Assembly (NCBI GenBank): GCA_902797695.1
Contig: CADBTW010000064.1
Span: 1 to 64,000, forward strand
DNA from: an uncultured Sutterellaceae bacterium
GTDB taxonomy: Bacteria; Pseudomonadota; Gammaproteobacteria; Burkholderiales; Burkholderiaceae_F
Reading direction: 5' to 3'
DNA: 64,000 bases
Every line of letters begins with the position of its first letter. The stretch's first letter is position 1. Under the pieces are notes generated by a model. That model was given only the letters and a program-made list of their open reading frames with translations, was not told the origin of the DNA and made no database searches. The translations under genes and the position numbers were made by a program. Of the stretch, positions 40,929 through 50,132 are shown in pieces.

Positions 40929-41858
40929 TTATCCCTTCCCGATGCCTCGGGACGCGCTCTCGCGGACCACTTCCATCACGGCCCGGATCACCGGGTCTGT
41001 CTCAAGCCCCTTCCTGCAGGAAACCGTCATCTGCCAGGGCGCCCGGTGCCAGCCGGGAAGAACCTGGAAAACCTCCCCCGATCTGATTTCAGGCTGCATG
41101 TACGCCGGGTTCAGGTCAACGGCGATTCCCTCTCCCGCGAGCAGCATCAGCCTGCAGGCTTCCCAGTCGCCGTGGAACGCGTCCTGTCCCCGCGGGATGT
41201 ACCAGGTGTCGTCCCCCCGAGAGAGCTTCCGGGAGAAGGACGGGCGCTCCGGGTTCCCCATGATGAGGCGGCACTTCTGCAGGTCGCCGATTTTCTTCGG
41301 AAGCGGATGCTGCTTCGCGTAGGCGCGTGATGCGAAGAGGCAGGCGGGCGCTTCGAAGCTCGGAAGCGAGAAGATCCTCGGCGAATCCGGCCTGAACCCG
41401 AAGAGCGCGATGTCGATCCCGCCCTGCTCCACCTCATGCGTCCCGATGAGCTCCGAAGTGAATTCGAACTTCAGCTTCGGATGGTGGCGCGCGTAGCGAA
41501 GAAGGTCCACGAGGACCCGGGTGCGGTTCGCGTCGACCGGGATCGAAACCCGGACCACGCGGGTTCCCGCCTCGCCCTTCGCTTCCTCCCGGATCGAGGC
41601 CGCTGTCTGGAGAAGCGCAGACTCGGCCCTGAGGAGGCGCTTCGCGAGCGGAAGGAGCTTCTCGAAATCCTTCGTGAGCCCTGCCGGCCGCGTCCTCCGG
41701 TCGAGGAGCGCGAAGCCGAGGTCACGCTCAAGCTCTGAAATCGCCCTCGAGGCGGCTGAAACAGGAATCCCCTCGGCCGCTGCTGCGTCCGAGATGTTCC
41801 CCGAGCGGGCGACCGCACAAAATATCCTCCATGCCCGGAGGCTGGGCGCTTTGTTCAT
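40929..41858 (-). CDS. LysR-family transcriptional regulator
   Basis: 309-residue LysR protein: N-terminal winged helix (about residues 7-66, with SGNISDAAAAEGIPVSAASRAISELE), linker helix, and effector domain from about residue 95. It is convergent with the repeat lipoprotein gene and has no divergent target gene; an AT-rich promoter region lies upstream. Its targets and effector are unknown. Confidence 0.85.
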   Translation of the reverse strand: MNKAPSLRAWRIFCAVARSGNISDAAAAEGIPVSAASRAISELERDLGFALLDRRTRPAGLTKDFEKLLPLAKRLLRAESALLQTAASIREEAKGEAGTRVVRVSIPVDANRTRVLVDLLRYARHHPKLKFEFTSELIGTHEVEQGGIDIALFGFRPDSPRIFSLPSFEAPACLFASRAYAKQHPLPKKIGDLQKCRLIMGNPERPSFSRKLSRGDDTWYIPRGQDAFHGDWEACRLMLLAGEGIAVDLNPAYMQPEIRSGEVFQVLPGWHRAPWQMTVSCRKGLETDPVIRAVMEVVRESASRGIGKG

Positions 41859-41899
41859 TTGCTTGCAAAAAAGGCAAATAAAATTTCCACATTCATTAT

Positions 41900-42067
41900 A
41901 TTAATGCCCGTATATTTCTTCCTGTACCAGGGCGTTTCTGATTTCCGACGGAAGGTTTTTTCCGCATTCCTTCCTGTTCGTTCTCGAGAGACCCCGGGGG
42001 CAGCCTTTCCGATCTTGGAAGGCTCATTGACGGCGCGCTCAATCGTTTGAAGCTGCGCCGTTTTTTT
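41900..42067 (+). ncRNA. Candidate small RNA ending in a strong terminator
   Basis: A perfect terminator (ACGGCGC 42030-42036 with GCGCCGT 42055-42061, then T7) lies where no plus-strand gene precedes it; the nearest one ends at 40851 with its own terminator. Just before it AGCCTTTCC (42002-42010) pairs with GGAAGGCT (42017-42024). AT-rich sequence with TATATTAA around 41897 could hold a promoter. An sRNA of about 130-170 nt is the simplest reading; its 5' end is a guess. Confidence 0.4.
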
Positions 42068-42190
42068 ATGCGTAAAGCAAAAATCAGCAGGCGAGAAGGG
42101 AAAGGCGGCAGTCCCCTTCCCTTCCGCCCGACGGATGGAGAAGCCTGTCGTCCTGCCGGCTGCTGTTCTCGCGCCCGAGTGACTCCCAGC

Positions 42191-43792
42191 CTAGCGGCGG
42201 GCGAAGACCTTCTCCCCCCGCATGTACGCCTCGTCCACGCGAAGGTTCCGGAGATCCTCAGGCTCCATCCCGAAGGGATCCGCGCTCATCACGTTGAAGT
42301 CCGCCTCGCACCCGGCCGCGATCCTTCCTGCCGGCACTTCCGTCCGGAAGATTCCCGAGGCGCGTCCCGTGTAGAGGCGAAGCGCCTTCCCGACCGGGAT
42401 CGACTGAGCGGCATTGATCGAGCTCCCCTCGTAGGCCCTGCGGGTGACCGCCGCCTCGAGCGACACCGCCATGTCGTCCGGGTCCATCCAGGTGGTCGCG
42501 GGGCTGTCGGAGGAGAGCGCGAGCGGCCCGAGCTCTGACTCGAGCATCCGCACAGGGTAGATTTCCTTGAACACTTCCGGGACGAGCGCCTCGCGATAGC
42601 TCTCGATTTCCGCGAAGGCGAAGATCACCTGGGTAGTCGCCCCCCAGCTCATGCGGCCGCGCCTCATGCGGGCGAGCTGCGCGCGGCTGATCAGCGTCAC
42701 GTGCTCGAGCCGCACGCTCGGGATCCCGTCGAGCCACGGGTCCTTGTCCGCGAAGAAGTCGATGATCCGGTCAAGCGACCGGTCCCCCATCACGTGGATC
42801 GAGAGCTGCAGCGCGTTCCTCCGCGCGTATTCGTACGCTGCGGCAAGCGTCGGGAGGTCGAGCGTCGAGAGGCCGGTCGTCCCGTCCGAATACGGCCGGT
42901 TCACCCAGGCGGTGCGCCCGGAAACCGAGCCGTCCGCGAAGAGCTTGAGTCCCGCGAAGCGGACACGCCCGGTTTTCTCCTCCGGGAGCAGGTCCCGCAT
43001 TCCGAAGGGATCCGCCTTCCCTTCCCAGACGAGGTAGAGCGCGGCCTGGAGGTCGAACCCGAGCTTTTCCGCCTCCCGGAAGGCCCTGAGGTGGTTGAGG
43101 GGGGCGAGACGCGCCATCATCTCGGTCGTGACTGCGTAGCCCCGCTCGTGGAAGTGGCGGGCGGACGCGGCGATCGTCCGGACGACGCTCTCGAAGTCGG
43201 GCTTCTCGGCAAGGTTCCGGACGCGCGCGTTCGCCTCGAGTTCGAAGAGCACCCCGTTCGGAGTTCCGTCCGGGTCGCGGCCGAAGGCGCCGACCTTCGG
43301 GTCGGGGGTGTCGCGGGTGACGCCCGCGAGCTCGAGCGCCCGGGTGTTGCAGATCCCGGAGTGGCAGTCTGAGCGGATCACGTAGACCGGCTGCGTGGTG
43401 GATACGCGGTCGAGGTCGTGCCGGGTCGGCGTCCGACGCTCAGCGAGCTTCGTCTCGTCGTAGCCCCAGCCGGTGATCCAGGCGTCCGGCCCCTTCCCGA
43501 AGTTCGGGTTCCGCCGCAGGAGCTCCACCATGTCGTCTATGTTCCGGACCGCCGGAATCGTGCAGGGGGAAGCCGAGGCGATCCCCGCCACGATCAGCGC
43601 GTGCTCGTGCGCTTCGATCAGTCCCGGAAGGACGAACCTGCCGCCGAGGTCGACGGAACCCTCCGGGGGGTCGCCTTCGAAATGCCCGGCCCAGGAGAAC
43701 GTTCCGTCCCCGGAAACCCGGAACGCGTCCGCGTCCGCGTCGTCCGAGCACCCGGTGAAAACCCTGCCGTTGTAGTAGAGCCGGTCTGTCAT
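42191..43792 (-). CDS. Amidohydrolase family 3 protein (YtcJ-like)
   Basis: 533-residue metal-dependent hydrolase. The metal-site motif in the first barrel strand is EAHEHALI (H-x-H, about residues 61-68), followed further on by conserved Asp/His positions such as DCHSGI and LEHVTLI. It matches amidohydrolase_3 proteins such as YtcJ and N-substituted formamide deformylases. No signal peptide is seen. The substrate is unknown. An AEC-family transporter gene is divergent, 267 bases away, and may bring in the substrate or export a product. Confidence 0.85.
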   Translation of the reverse strand: MTDRLYYNGRVFTGCSDDADADAFRVSGDGTFSWAGHFEGDPPEGSVDLGGRFVLPGLIEAHEHALIVAGIASASPCTIPAVRNIDDMVELLRRNPNFGKGPDAWITGWGYDETKLAERRTPTRHDLDRVSTTQPVYVIRSDCHSGICNTRALELAGVTRDTPDPKVGAFGRDPDGTPNGVLFELEANARVRNLAEKPDFESVVRTIAASARHFHERGYAVTTEMMARLAPLNHLRAFREAEKLGFDLQAALYLVWEGKADPFGMRDLLPEEKTGRVRFAGLKLFADGSVSGRTAWVNRPYSDGTTGLSTLDLPTLAAAYEYARRNALQLSIHVMGDRSLDRIIDFFADKDPWLDGIPSVRLEHVTLISRAQLARMRRGRMSWGATTQVIFAFAEIESYREALVPEVFKEIYPVRMLESELGPLALSSDSPATTWMDPDDMAVSLEAAVTRRAYEGSSINAAQSIPVGKALRLYTGRASGIFRTEVPAGRIAAGCEADFNVMSADPFGMEPEDLRNLRVDEAYMRGEKVFARR

Positions 43793-44059
43793 TTCGCTTC
43801 CCTCACTCCTGCGGTTCTGTTGGAAAACGCCCTGCGTTCAGGGCAAGAAATGAGCGGGCCTTCCCGGCCGACGCTCCCGAAAGCGCATTCTCGCTCTTTT
43901 TCCGTCCGCGAAGGTCCTGCCCGTTCCGGACTTCACCGCCACGCGGTTTGATAAGATCCGGACGCATAAAGAAAACAAACAGCAGAAAATCCCTGCCCGG
44001 ACGAACGGCGCCCTGCGACAGCGGCCTTCTACTGCAACCGCATCAAGGCAGGGAGACAC

Positions 44060-45028
44060 ATGGACGCGTTCCTTTCCCAGTTCGGGCTTCAGTTTTCGAA
44101 GAGCTTCCCGCTCTTCCTCCTCATTGCGCTGGGATTCGCGCTCTCGCGCTGGGGACACTTTCCCAAGTCGGCAGGGGACGGGCTGTCGAAATTCGCCTTC
44201 AATGTCGCCCTTCCCGCGATGCTCTTCCGGATCATCTCGCAGATGTTCCGGAGCGACACCACGGCGGACCCGCGGCTTCTCATCGCATTCTTCGGGTCGT
44301 GCTTCATCGTCTTCTTCCTCGGGCGGATCTTCGCCTCGAAGATCCTGAGGACAGAGCCCGTCGGCGGGATTGTCTTCGGAACGGCCTGCGTCTTCTCGAA
44401 CAACGGCCTCCTCGGTCTTCCGCTCGCGCTCGTGATGCTCGGCGACCAGTACGTGCCCTCCGTCGCGGCCGTCCTCTCCATCAACGCGATGGTGCTCTGG
44501 ACCCTCGCGTCGTTCTCGGCCGAGTTCGCCCGCTCGGGGAACGGCCTCACGATGTCAGCCGTCGTCCACACGCTGAAGATCGTCTTCAGGAATCCGCTCA
44601 TCGTCTCGATCTTCGCAGGCGCCCTCTGGAACCTCACGCGGATCGTGCTCCCGCCGATCGTCGACGAGCCGTTGCGGCTGCTCGCGAACTCGGCGACGCC
44701 GCTCGCGCTCGTCGTGGTCGGGATGGGGCTTTCGGAGTACGGGATCGGGAAAGGGATCCGGGTCGGCGGCTTCATCACGGCAGGGAAGCTCCTCGTCCAG
44801 CCGTGCATGGTGTTCCTCCTCACGCAGCTGATCGGGCTCGGACCGATCGAGACGACCGCGGTCGTCTTCCTCGGATCGCTTCCCTGCGGTGTGAACGTCT
44901 ACCTCATGGCGAAGGAGTTCCGCGTGATCGAGCCCGAGGTCGCGAACGCGATGGTCTTCACGACGGTGCTCTCCTCCTTCACGGTGCCGGTCGTCGTGAC
45001 CGGAATCCTCCACTACGTCGGGAGCTGA
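44060..45028 (+). CDS. AEC-family transporter (auxin efflux carrier type)
   Basis: 322-residue membrane protein with about ten helices in two five-helix halves, as in the bile acid/auxin efflux carrier fold. Family hallmarks include the FSNNGLLGLPLAL block (about residues 113-125) and the GSLPCGVNVYLMA block near the end. Bacterial AEC proteins transport malonate, malate or similar organic acids; the substrate is not determined. The ATG follows AGGGAG. It is divergent from the amidohydrolase gene and convergent with the PiT gene. Confidence 0.85.
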   Translation: MDAFLSQFGLQFSKSFPLFLLIALGFALSRWGHFPKSAGDGLSKFAFNVALPAMLFRIISQMFRSDTTADPRLLIAFFGSCFIVFFLGRIFASKILRTEPVGGIVFGTACVFSNNGLLGLPLALVMLGDQYVPSVAAVLSINAMVLWTLASFSAEFARSGNGLTMSAVVHTLKIVFRNPLIVSIFAGALWNLTRIVLPPIVDEPLRLLANSATPLALVVVGMGLSEYGIGKGIRVGGFITAGKLLVQPCMVFLLTQLIGLGPIETTAVVFLGSLPCGVNVYLMAKEFRVIEPEVANAMVFTTVLSSFTVPVVVTGILHYVGS

Positions 45029-45053
45029 CCGCCGGAGGCCTTTCCTCCGGCGG
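45029..45053. terminator. Hairpin between convergent AEC and PiT genes
   Basis: CCGCCGGAGG (45029-45038) pairs perfectly with CCTCCGGCGG (45044-45053). There is no T-run. It probably serves both genes. Confidence 0.5.
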
Positions 45054-45064
45054 ACTGGGCCGCG

Positions 45065-47335
45065 CTACGGAGCGGCCGGGGAAGGTGCCGCCGCCGCGGC
45101 CTTCTCCTTCGCCTCGCAGGCGTCGTTCAGGTGCTTCTGCAGCACGAGCACCATGTCGTAGCGGGTGAGGATCTCGCGCGCGAGCTGCAGGAAGCTCATG
45201 TAGAGTTCGCAGCCGCGAAGCGAGAGCCCATAGCGGCTGATGTCGGAAAGCAGGAACTCCTGATAGTAGTCGAGGAGCTCGAGCGCCTTGCGGACGCGGT
45301 CCCGGAGCTCGGCGACCTGGCCGAGCCCCCGGCTGTAGCGGTCCACTTCGTCCCCGAAGTTGACGATGAGCTCGGCGAGCTGCCTCAGGCTCCCCGCCAC
45401 CTCGCCCTCGAAGACCCGGTGGCGGTTCGCGATGTGCTCCTCGGTCTGGATCGCGGTCCGCTTCAGCGTCCGGCAGGCTTCGCGCATGTTGGAGAAGCTC
45501 CGGTAGTAGAAGAACTTCGCGTCGTTGTCGCCGTGGCTCGAAGCGGACTGGAGCCCCATCTGGTAGTAGAGCGCCCGGCCTTCGGACAGCTCGTCGAAGA
45601 GTTCGCTCGAGCTGTTCACGGTGTGCCTCAGGGAGCGGTCGTCATCAAGGAGGAAGCCCTCGATCAGACCCTGGAAGAGCTCGGCCGAGGCCCGGTAGTT
45701 CTTCGGCACGGCGTCGTTCAGTAGCTCCCTCACGCCGAAGCGGTCCGTGTCGGTGAGCCGCAGCTTCGCCTTCTCCTCCTTCTTCCCGGAGAGGAAGTTC
45801 GTCTTCACTAGGACCCCGAGGGCCGCCGCCATCAGGATGATGTAGGCCGGCGCCCCGCCCCAGAGGACCACGGTCGCGACGAGGGACGCGGCGAGGAAGG
45901 CGGTGAAGGCCGTGATGAACCAGCCTGTGACGACAGCGAACACGCCGGACACCCGGTAGACCGCGGTCTCGCGGTCCCAGGCTCGGTCAGCGAAAGACGA
46001 CCCCATTCCGACCATGAAGGTGACGTAGGTGGTGGAAAGCGGCAGCTGGAGCGACGTTGCCGAGGAAATGAGGATCGCGGTCATGATGAGGTTGATCGAC
46101 GCGCGGATGTAGTCGAAGGGCAGCGGCTCGGTTCCGACCGGGGGAATGGCGGGTTCGAACCGGCGGTCGATCGCCCGCATGACGGGGCTGGGAACGAACT
46201 TCGTCACGATCGAGCCCGTGGTAAGAGCAAGCCGCACGATGATCCGCCCGGGGAGCGACGCCCCGAACTGCTCGCGCTCCCCCGAGCGGCTCGAGGAGAG
46301 GTTGACCGAGGTCTCGATCACGCGCTTCGCGCTCTTCGAGAAGCAGATCGTGAGCACCATGATGATGCCGGAGAGGAGAAGGAGGATCGTCGCCGGGGCG
46401 ATCGGCTCCGCGAGCCCTCCCATCGTGAATGTCGCGGGATTCGTCGCCCCGGACGCGTCGAAGATCCGGCTGCTGTCAAGCGCCGCGATCGGAACGCCGA
46501 CGAAGTTCACGAGGTCGTTCCCTGCGAACGCGAAGGCGAGCGCGAAGGTCCCGGCGAGGATGATCACCCGGAAGACATTCAGGCGGAAAAGGATCATGCC
46601 GGCCTGGAGGGCCACGGTCGAGAGGACAAACACCGCGCCAAGGATGAGCGCCGTGTTCTCCTCGATCGCGCGAAGGAGCTCGGGGGTCATGAAGGAAGCG
46701 CCGGCAGCGCCCTTGATCACGAGGAAATACGTGATCATCGTGAGCGCGAATCCGCCGTAGAGCCCCCCGAGCCTTCGGAAGATCCTCTCGTAATGGAACG
46801 TGAAGATGAGCCGCGTCACGTACTGCACCACGACACCCGTCACGAAGGCGACCACGACCGAGACGAGGATCGCGGAGATCATGGTGAGCGCCTTCTCGTT
46901 ATTGATGTAGGCGCCGAGCTCCGAGAGCGATCCGCCGAACGAGAGAATCCGGTTCGCGGCGACGCCCGTCGCCGCGCCGAGCAGCTCGAACACGATCGAC
47001 ACCGTGGTGGAGGTCGGAAGCCCCATCGAGTTGAAGGCGTTGAGGAGGATCACGTCCGTCACCATGACGGAGAAGTAGATCGTCATCACGTCCGCGAAGG
47101 AGAACATCCCCGGGTTGAACACGCCCTTCTTCGCGATGTCCATCATGGAGCCGGAGAAGGTCGCCCCGAGCAGGATGCCGATGCCGGCCACCGCCACGAT
47201 CACCTTGAAGGGCGCGATGCGGCATCCGACCGCGGCGTTGAGGAAGTTGCTCGCGTCGTTGCTCACCCCGACGAAGAGGTCGATCACGGCAAGGAGCGCG
47301 AGGAAGGCGAGTATGACTGTGAAGAAAGTGACCAT
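45065..47335 (-). CDS. PiT-family inorganic phosphate transporter with C-terminal PhoU-like domain
   Basis: 756-residue protein. The N-terminal about 500 residues form a Pho4/PiT phosphate:cation symporter: the family repeat GVSNDASNFLNAAVG occurs at about residues 23-37 and a partial second copy follows much later (SATSLQLPLSTTYVTFMVGMGSS). The remaining about 250 residues are soluble and helical, resembling PhoU or DUF47, with a low-complexity Ala/Pro tail. Ordinary PiT proteins are 400-500 residues, and the PhoU-like partner is usually a separate protein. It stands alone after uvrD in the same direction. Confidence 0.82.
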   Translation of the reverse strand: MVTFFTVILAFLALLAVIDLFVGVSNDASNFLNAAVGCRIAPFKVIVAVAGIGILLGATFSGSMMDIAKKGVFNPGMFSFADVMTIYFSVMVTDVILLNAFNSMGLPTSTTVSIVFELLGAATGVAANRILSFGGSLSELGAYINNEKALTMISAILVSVVVAFVTGVVVQYVTRLIFTFHYERIFRRLGGLYGGFALTMITYFLVIKGAAGASFMTPELLRAIEENTALILGAVFVLSTVALQAGMILFRLNVFRVIILAGTFALAFAFAGNDLVNFVGVPIAALDSSRIFDASGATNPATFTMGGLAEPIAPATILLLLSGIIMVLTICFSKSAKRVIETSVNLSSSRSGEREQFGASLPGRIIVRLALTTGSIVTKFVPSPVMRAIDRRFEPAIPPVGTEPLPFDYIRASINLIMTAILISSATSLQLPLSTTYVTFMVGMGSSFADRAWDRETAVYRVSGVFAVVTGWFITAFTAFLAASLVATVVLWGGAPAYIILMAAALGVLVKTNFLSGKKEEKAKLRLTDTDRFGVRELLNDAVPKNYRASAELFQGLIEGFLLDDDRSLRHTVNSSSELFDELSEGRALYYQMGLQSASSHGDNDAKFFYYRSFSNMREACRTLKRTAIQTEEHIANRHRVFEGEVAGSLRQLAELIVNFGDEVDRYSRGLGQVAELRDRVRKALELLDYYQEFLLSDISRYGLSLRGCELYMSFLQLAREILTRYDMVLVLQKHLNDACEAKEKAAAAAPSPAAP

Positions 47336-47423
47336 CAGCTGACGGGACCCCGCCGGCAGTCGAGGGGGCCCCTGCCGCGGATCGGCCGGAAGCGCCCCGG
47401 GAGAGGGAGCGTCCTGATAAGTA

Positions 47424-47455
47424 AGGAAATATACCTACTATACCTCTTTAGGTAT
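47424..47455 (-). promoter_or_regulatory. Inverted-repeat motif upstream of the PiT gene
   Basis: ATACCTCTTTAGGTAT (47440-47455) is an inverted repeat, with a further AATATACCT copy at 47429-47437. It lies about 90-120 bases upstream of the PiT start. Similar elements (ACCTAAGAGGTATA) occur in front of frdA. The binding factor is unknown; AGAGGTA resembles a NarL heptamer. Confidence 0.35.
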
Positions 47456-47557
47456 TTTTTCCCCAACCCGAAAGTCCCGTCCCGGGATCGGAGGAAACGT
47501 CATACAGGGAAACCCCGATAAACAGTTGCCCCGAGGTTCCCCTTCCGAATCCTTCCG

Positions 47558-49948
47558 CTAGATTTTCTCAAGCTTCGCGATCTTCGCGAGAAGCTGCTTC
47601 ACGCCGAGCCCCGCGAAGGCGATCGCGAGCTTCGTCTCCTCGCCGCTTCCGATGACGGAGACCACGACGCCCTTTCCGAACTTCGGGTGTCGGACGTGCT
47701 GCCCCGCCTGCCACCCGTCCGCACCCGCCTTGCGGCGCCTGAGAAGCGGCTCTTCCTTCGAGCCGCGGTAGGGCTCGTCCTTCGAACGGGGCTTCCAGGA
47801 GCCGCCCGCCCCCGAAGCGCTTTCGCCGTTCCCGCCGTCCCGGTTCGGACGGCGCCCCCAGGTTTCGTAGGACCCGTAGGAAGCGGAGCCCCGGCCGCGT
47901 GCGCCGCCCCGGCCCCAGCTCCCGCTGCTCGAATCCCAGCTGGAGCGCTCGACGGATTCCCGGCTTCGCATCCACTCGAGGTGCTCCCCCGGGATCTCAT
48001 CGATGAAGGAGGACTGCTGCTGGTCCTGGAACTGGCCGTTGATGAAGCGCCGGGCGGCGAACGTGAGGAAGAGCCGCCTCTTCGCGCGGGTGATCGCGAC
48101 GTACATGAGCCGCCGCTCCTCCTCGAGCCCCTTCTCGCCGTCTTCATTCACCGCGCCGGCGTGGGGGAAGAGGTTCTCCTCGAGGCCCGTGATGAAGACC
48201 GTCGGGAACTCGAGCCCCTTCGCGGCGTGCACGGTCATCATCTGGACCGAGTCCTCGCCTTCGCCCGCCTGGTTGTCACCCGCCTCGAGCGTCGCGAGGG
48301 CGAGGAAGGAAGCGAGCGGGGAAAGTTCGTCATCCGACACGGGGGCGAGCGCGAGGCTCCGGGGCTCGATCTCGGAGTTCTGGAGGAACGCGGCGGCGGC
48401 GTTCGCCATTTCCCCGAGGTCCTCCGCCTTCGAGCTGTGCTCCTTCCTGTCAACCGCCTTGCAGTATTCGAGGAGCGTGGAGCGCCTGAGGACCTCCTTC
48501 ACCGTGTCGACGAGCCCGAGGCCATCGGCGGCCGAGCGGAGCGACGAGATCAGCTCGGCGAACTGCCCGGGCTTCGACGCGGGGGAAAGGGCCGCCGCCT
48601 TCATGAAGGAGATTCCCGCTTCCTCCGCCTTCGCGCCGATCGCTTCGACCGTCTTCGCGCCGATGCCGCGGGGCGGCATGTTCACCGCGCGCAGGAACGC
48701 CGTGTTGTCGTCCGGGTTCTCGACAAGCCTGAGATAGGCGAGCGCGTCCTTCACGTGGGCGCGCTCGAAGAACCGGTGGCCTCCGTAGATCCGGTAGGGG
48801 ATGCCGGACGCCATCATCACGGACTCGAGCGCCCGGCTCTGCGCGTTCGAGCGGTAGAGGACAGCGTAGTCCGAATACTTCGCACCGCGCATGTGCCCCG
48901 ACATCACCTCGTCTGCCACAAACCGCGCCTCGGCTTCCCCCGACTCGGTCGGCATCACGTGGAGCCGCTCCCCGGCCCCGGCGTCGGTCCAGAGGTTCTT
49001 CCCGAGCCTGCCCGTGTTGTTGCTGATGAGGGCGTTCGCGGCGTCGAGGATATGGCCCGAGGACCGGTAGTTCTGTTCGAGCCGCACGACGTGCCCGACC
49101 CCGAGCTCGCGCTCGAAGTCGCGCATGTTCCCGACGTTTGCGCCGCGGAAGGCATAGATCGACTGGTCGTCGTCGCCGACCGCGAAAATCGAGTTCGTGA
49201 CGCCGGGCTCTCGCGCGCTCCCGAGCCCGTACCCGGCGAGCGTCTTCAGCCACCGGTACTGGAGCACGTTCGTGTCCTGGAACTCGTCGACGAGGATATG
49301 GGAGAACTTCCGCTCGTAGTGGCGGCGAATGAGCTCGTTCCTCTGGAGGAGCTCGTAGCAGCGGAGCAGAAGCTCCGCGAAGTCGACCACGCCCTCGTCC
49401 GCGCAGAGCCGCTCGTAGAGGCGGTAGAGCTGGAGGGAAACCGCAGCGTTCGGCGCATGGACGTCCGTGCTCCGGACGTCAGCAGACCGGCGCCCCTCCT
49501 CCTTGCAGCCGTTGATGAAGGCCTGGACCGCCTTCGGCTCCACGGTTTCCTTGTCGATCCCGGCCCCCTTCATCACGCGCTTCACGAGGGAGAGCTGGTC
49601 CGCCTGGTCGACGATCTGGAAGCCCTGCGGGAGGCCCGCTTCCGAGTAATGCACGCGGAGCATCCGGTTGCAGAGCCCGTGGAAGGTGCCGACCCACATG
49701 CCGCGGGTCTCCACCTTCATCTGCGACTCGATCCGGGAAAGCATCTCGCGGGACGCCTTGTTCGTGAAGGTGACGGCGAGGATCCCGGAGGGCCGGGCGC
49801 GCCCTTCGCGGATGAGCCACGCGATGCGGGAGGTGAGCACCCGGGTCTTGCCGGAGCCCGCGCCCGCGAGCACGAGGGCATTCTGGTCGGGAAGCGTCAC
49901 CGCCTCGCGCTGCTGGGGGTTGAGTCCGTCAAGCAAGGGATCCGTCAT
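47558..49948 (-). CDS. uvrD: DNA helicase II (UvrD/PcrA type)
   Basis: Superfamily 1A helicase acting in nucleotide excision and mismatch repair. The 796-residue protein has motif Q/I at the start (LNPQQREAV, AGAGSGKT), motif II DEFQDTN, motif III GDDDQSIYAFRGA, motif IV with QNYRSS, and motif V/VI TVHAAKGLEFPTVFI and VAITRAKRRL. The C-terminal tudor-like segment (HPKFGKGVVVSVIG) is typical of UvrD/PcrA and binds RNA polymerase in other species. A frame start at 50008 adds 20 residues; the ATG at 49948 begins with the conserved LLDGLNPQQ and was preferred. It is divergent from leuS, 184 bases away. Confidence 0.93.
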   Translation of the reverse strand: MTDPLLDGLNPQQREAVTLPDQNALVLAGAGSGKTRVLTSRIAWLIREGRARPSGILAVTFTNKASREMLSRIESQMKVETRGMWVGTFHGLCNRMLRVHYSEAGLPQGFQIVDQADQLSLVKRVMKGAGIDKETVEPKAVQAFINGCKEEGRRSADVRSTDVHAPNAAVSLQLYRLYERLCADEGVVDFAELLLRCYELLQRNELIRRHYERKFSHILVDEFQDTNVLQYRWLKTLAGYGLGSAREPGVTNSIFAVGDDDQSIYAFRGANVGNMRDFERELGVGHVVRLEQNYRSSGHILDAANALISNNTGRLGKNLWTDAGAGERLHVMPTESGEAEARFVADEVMSGHMRGAKYSDYAVLYRSNAQSRALESVMMASGIPYRIYGGHRFFERAHVKDALAYLRLVENPDDNTAFLRAVNMPPRGIGAKTVEAIGAKAEEAGISFMKAAALSPASKPGQFAELISSLRSAADGLGLVDTVKEVLRRSTLLEYCKAVDRKEHSSKAEDLGEMANAAAAFLQNSEIEPRSLALAPVSDDELSPLASFLALATLEAGDNQAGEGEDSVQMMTVHAAKGLEFPTVFITGLEENLFPHAGAVNEDGEKGLEEERRLMYVAITRAKRRLFLTFAARRFINGQFQDQQQSSFIDEIPGEHLEWMRSRESVERSSWDSSSGSWGRGGARGRGSASYGSYETWGRRPNRDGGNGESASGAGGSWKPRSKDEPYRGSKEEPLLRRRKAGADGWQAGQHVRHPKFGKGVVVSVIGSGEETKLAIAFAGLGVKQLLAKIAKLEKI

Positions 49949-50132
49949 TTTTCGATCGTCCGTCTGTTTTCCATAAGGGGATCCGGCTCCCAAGGACTGG
50001 GGCCGCATCGGGGGACAAGGATTCTAACGCGGGACCTGTCCGCCCCCCCCCTCAAGCAGGAAATACACCGGATTCGGGAGGGATATACTAACTGGCTATT
50101 CTTTGTTTCTTAATGGTCTTGGGATTTCTCCA

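Noticed and set aside
47687..50113. 808-codon open frame on the plus strand across uvrD
   Set aside because: Its translation is rich in Arg, Glu and Pro with no domain; it mirrors uvrD, whose motifs are complete. Long antisense frames are expected in GC-rich DNA.
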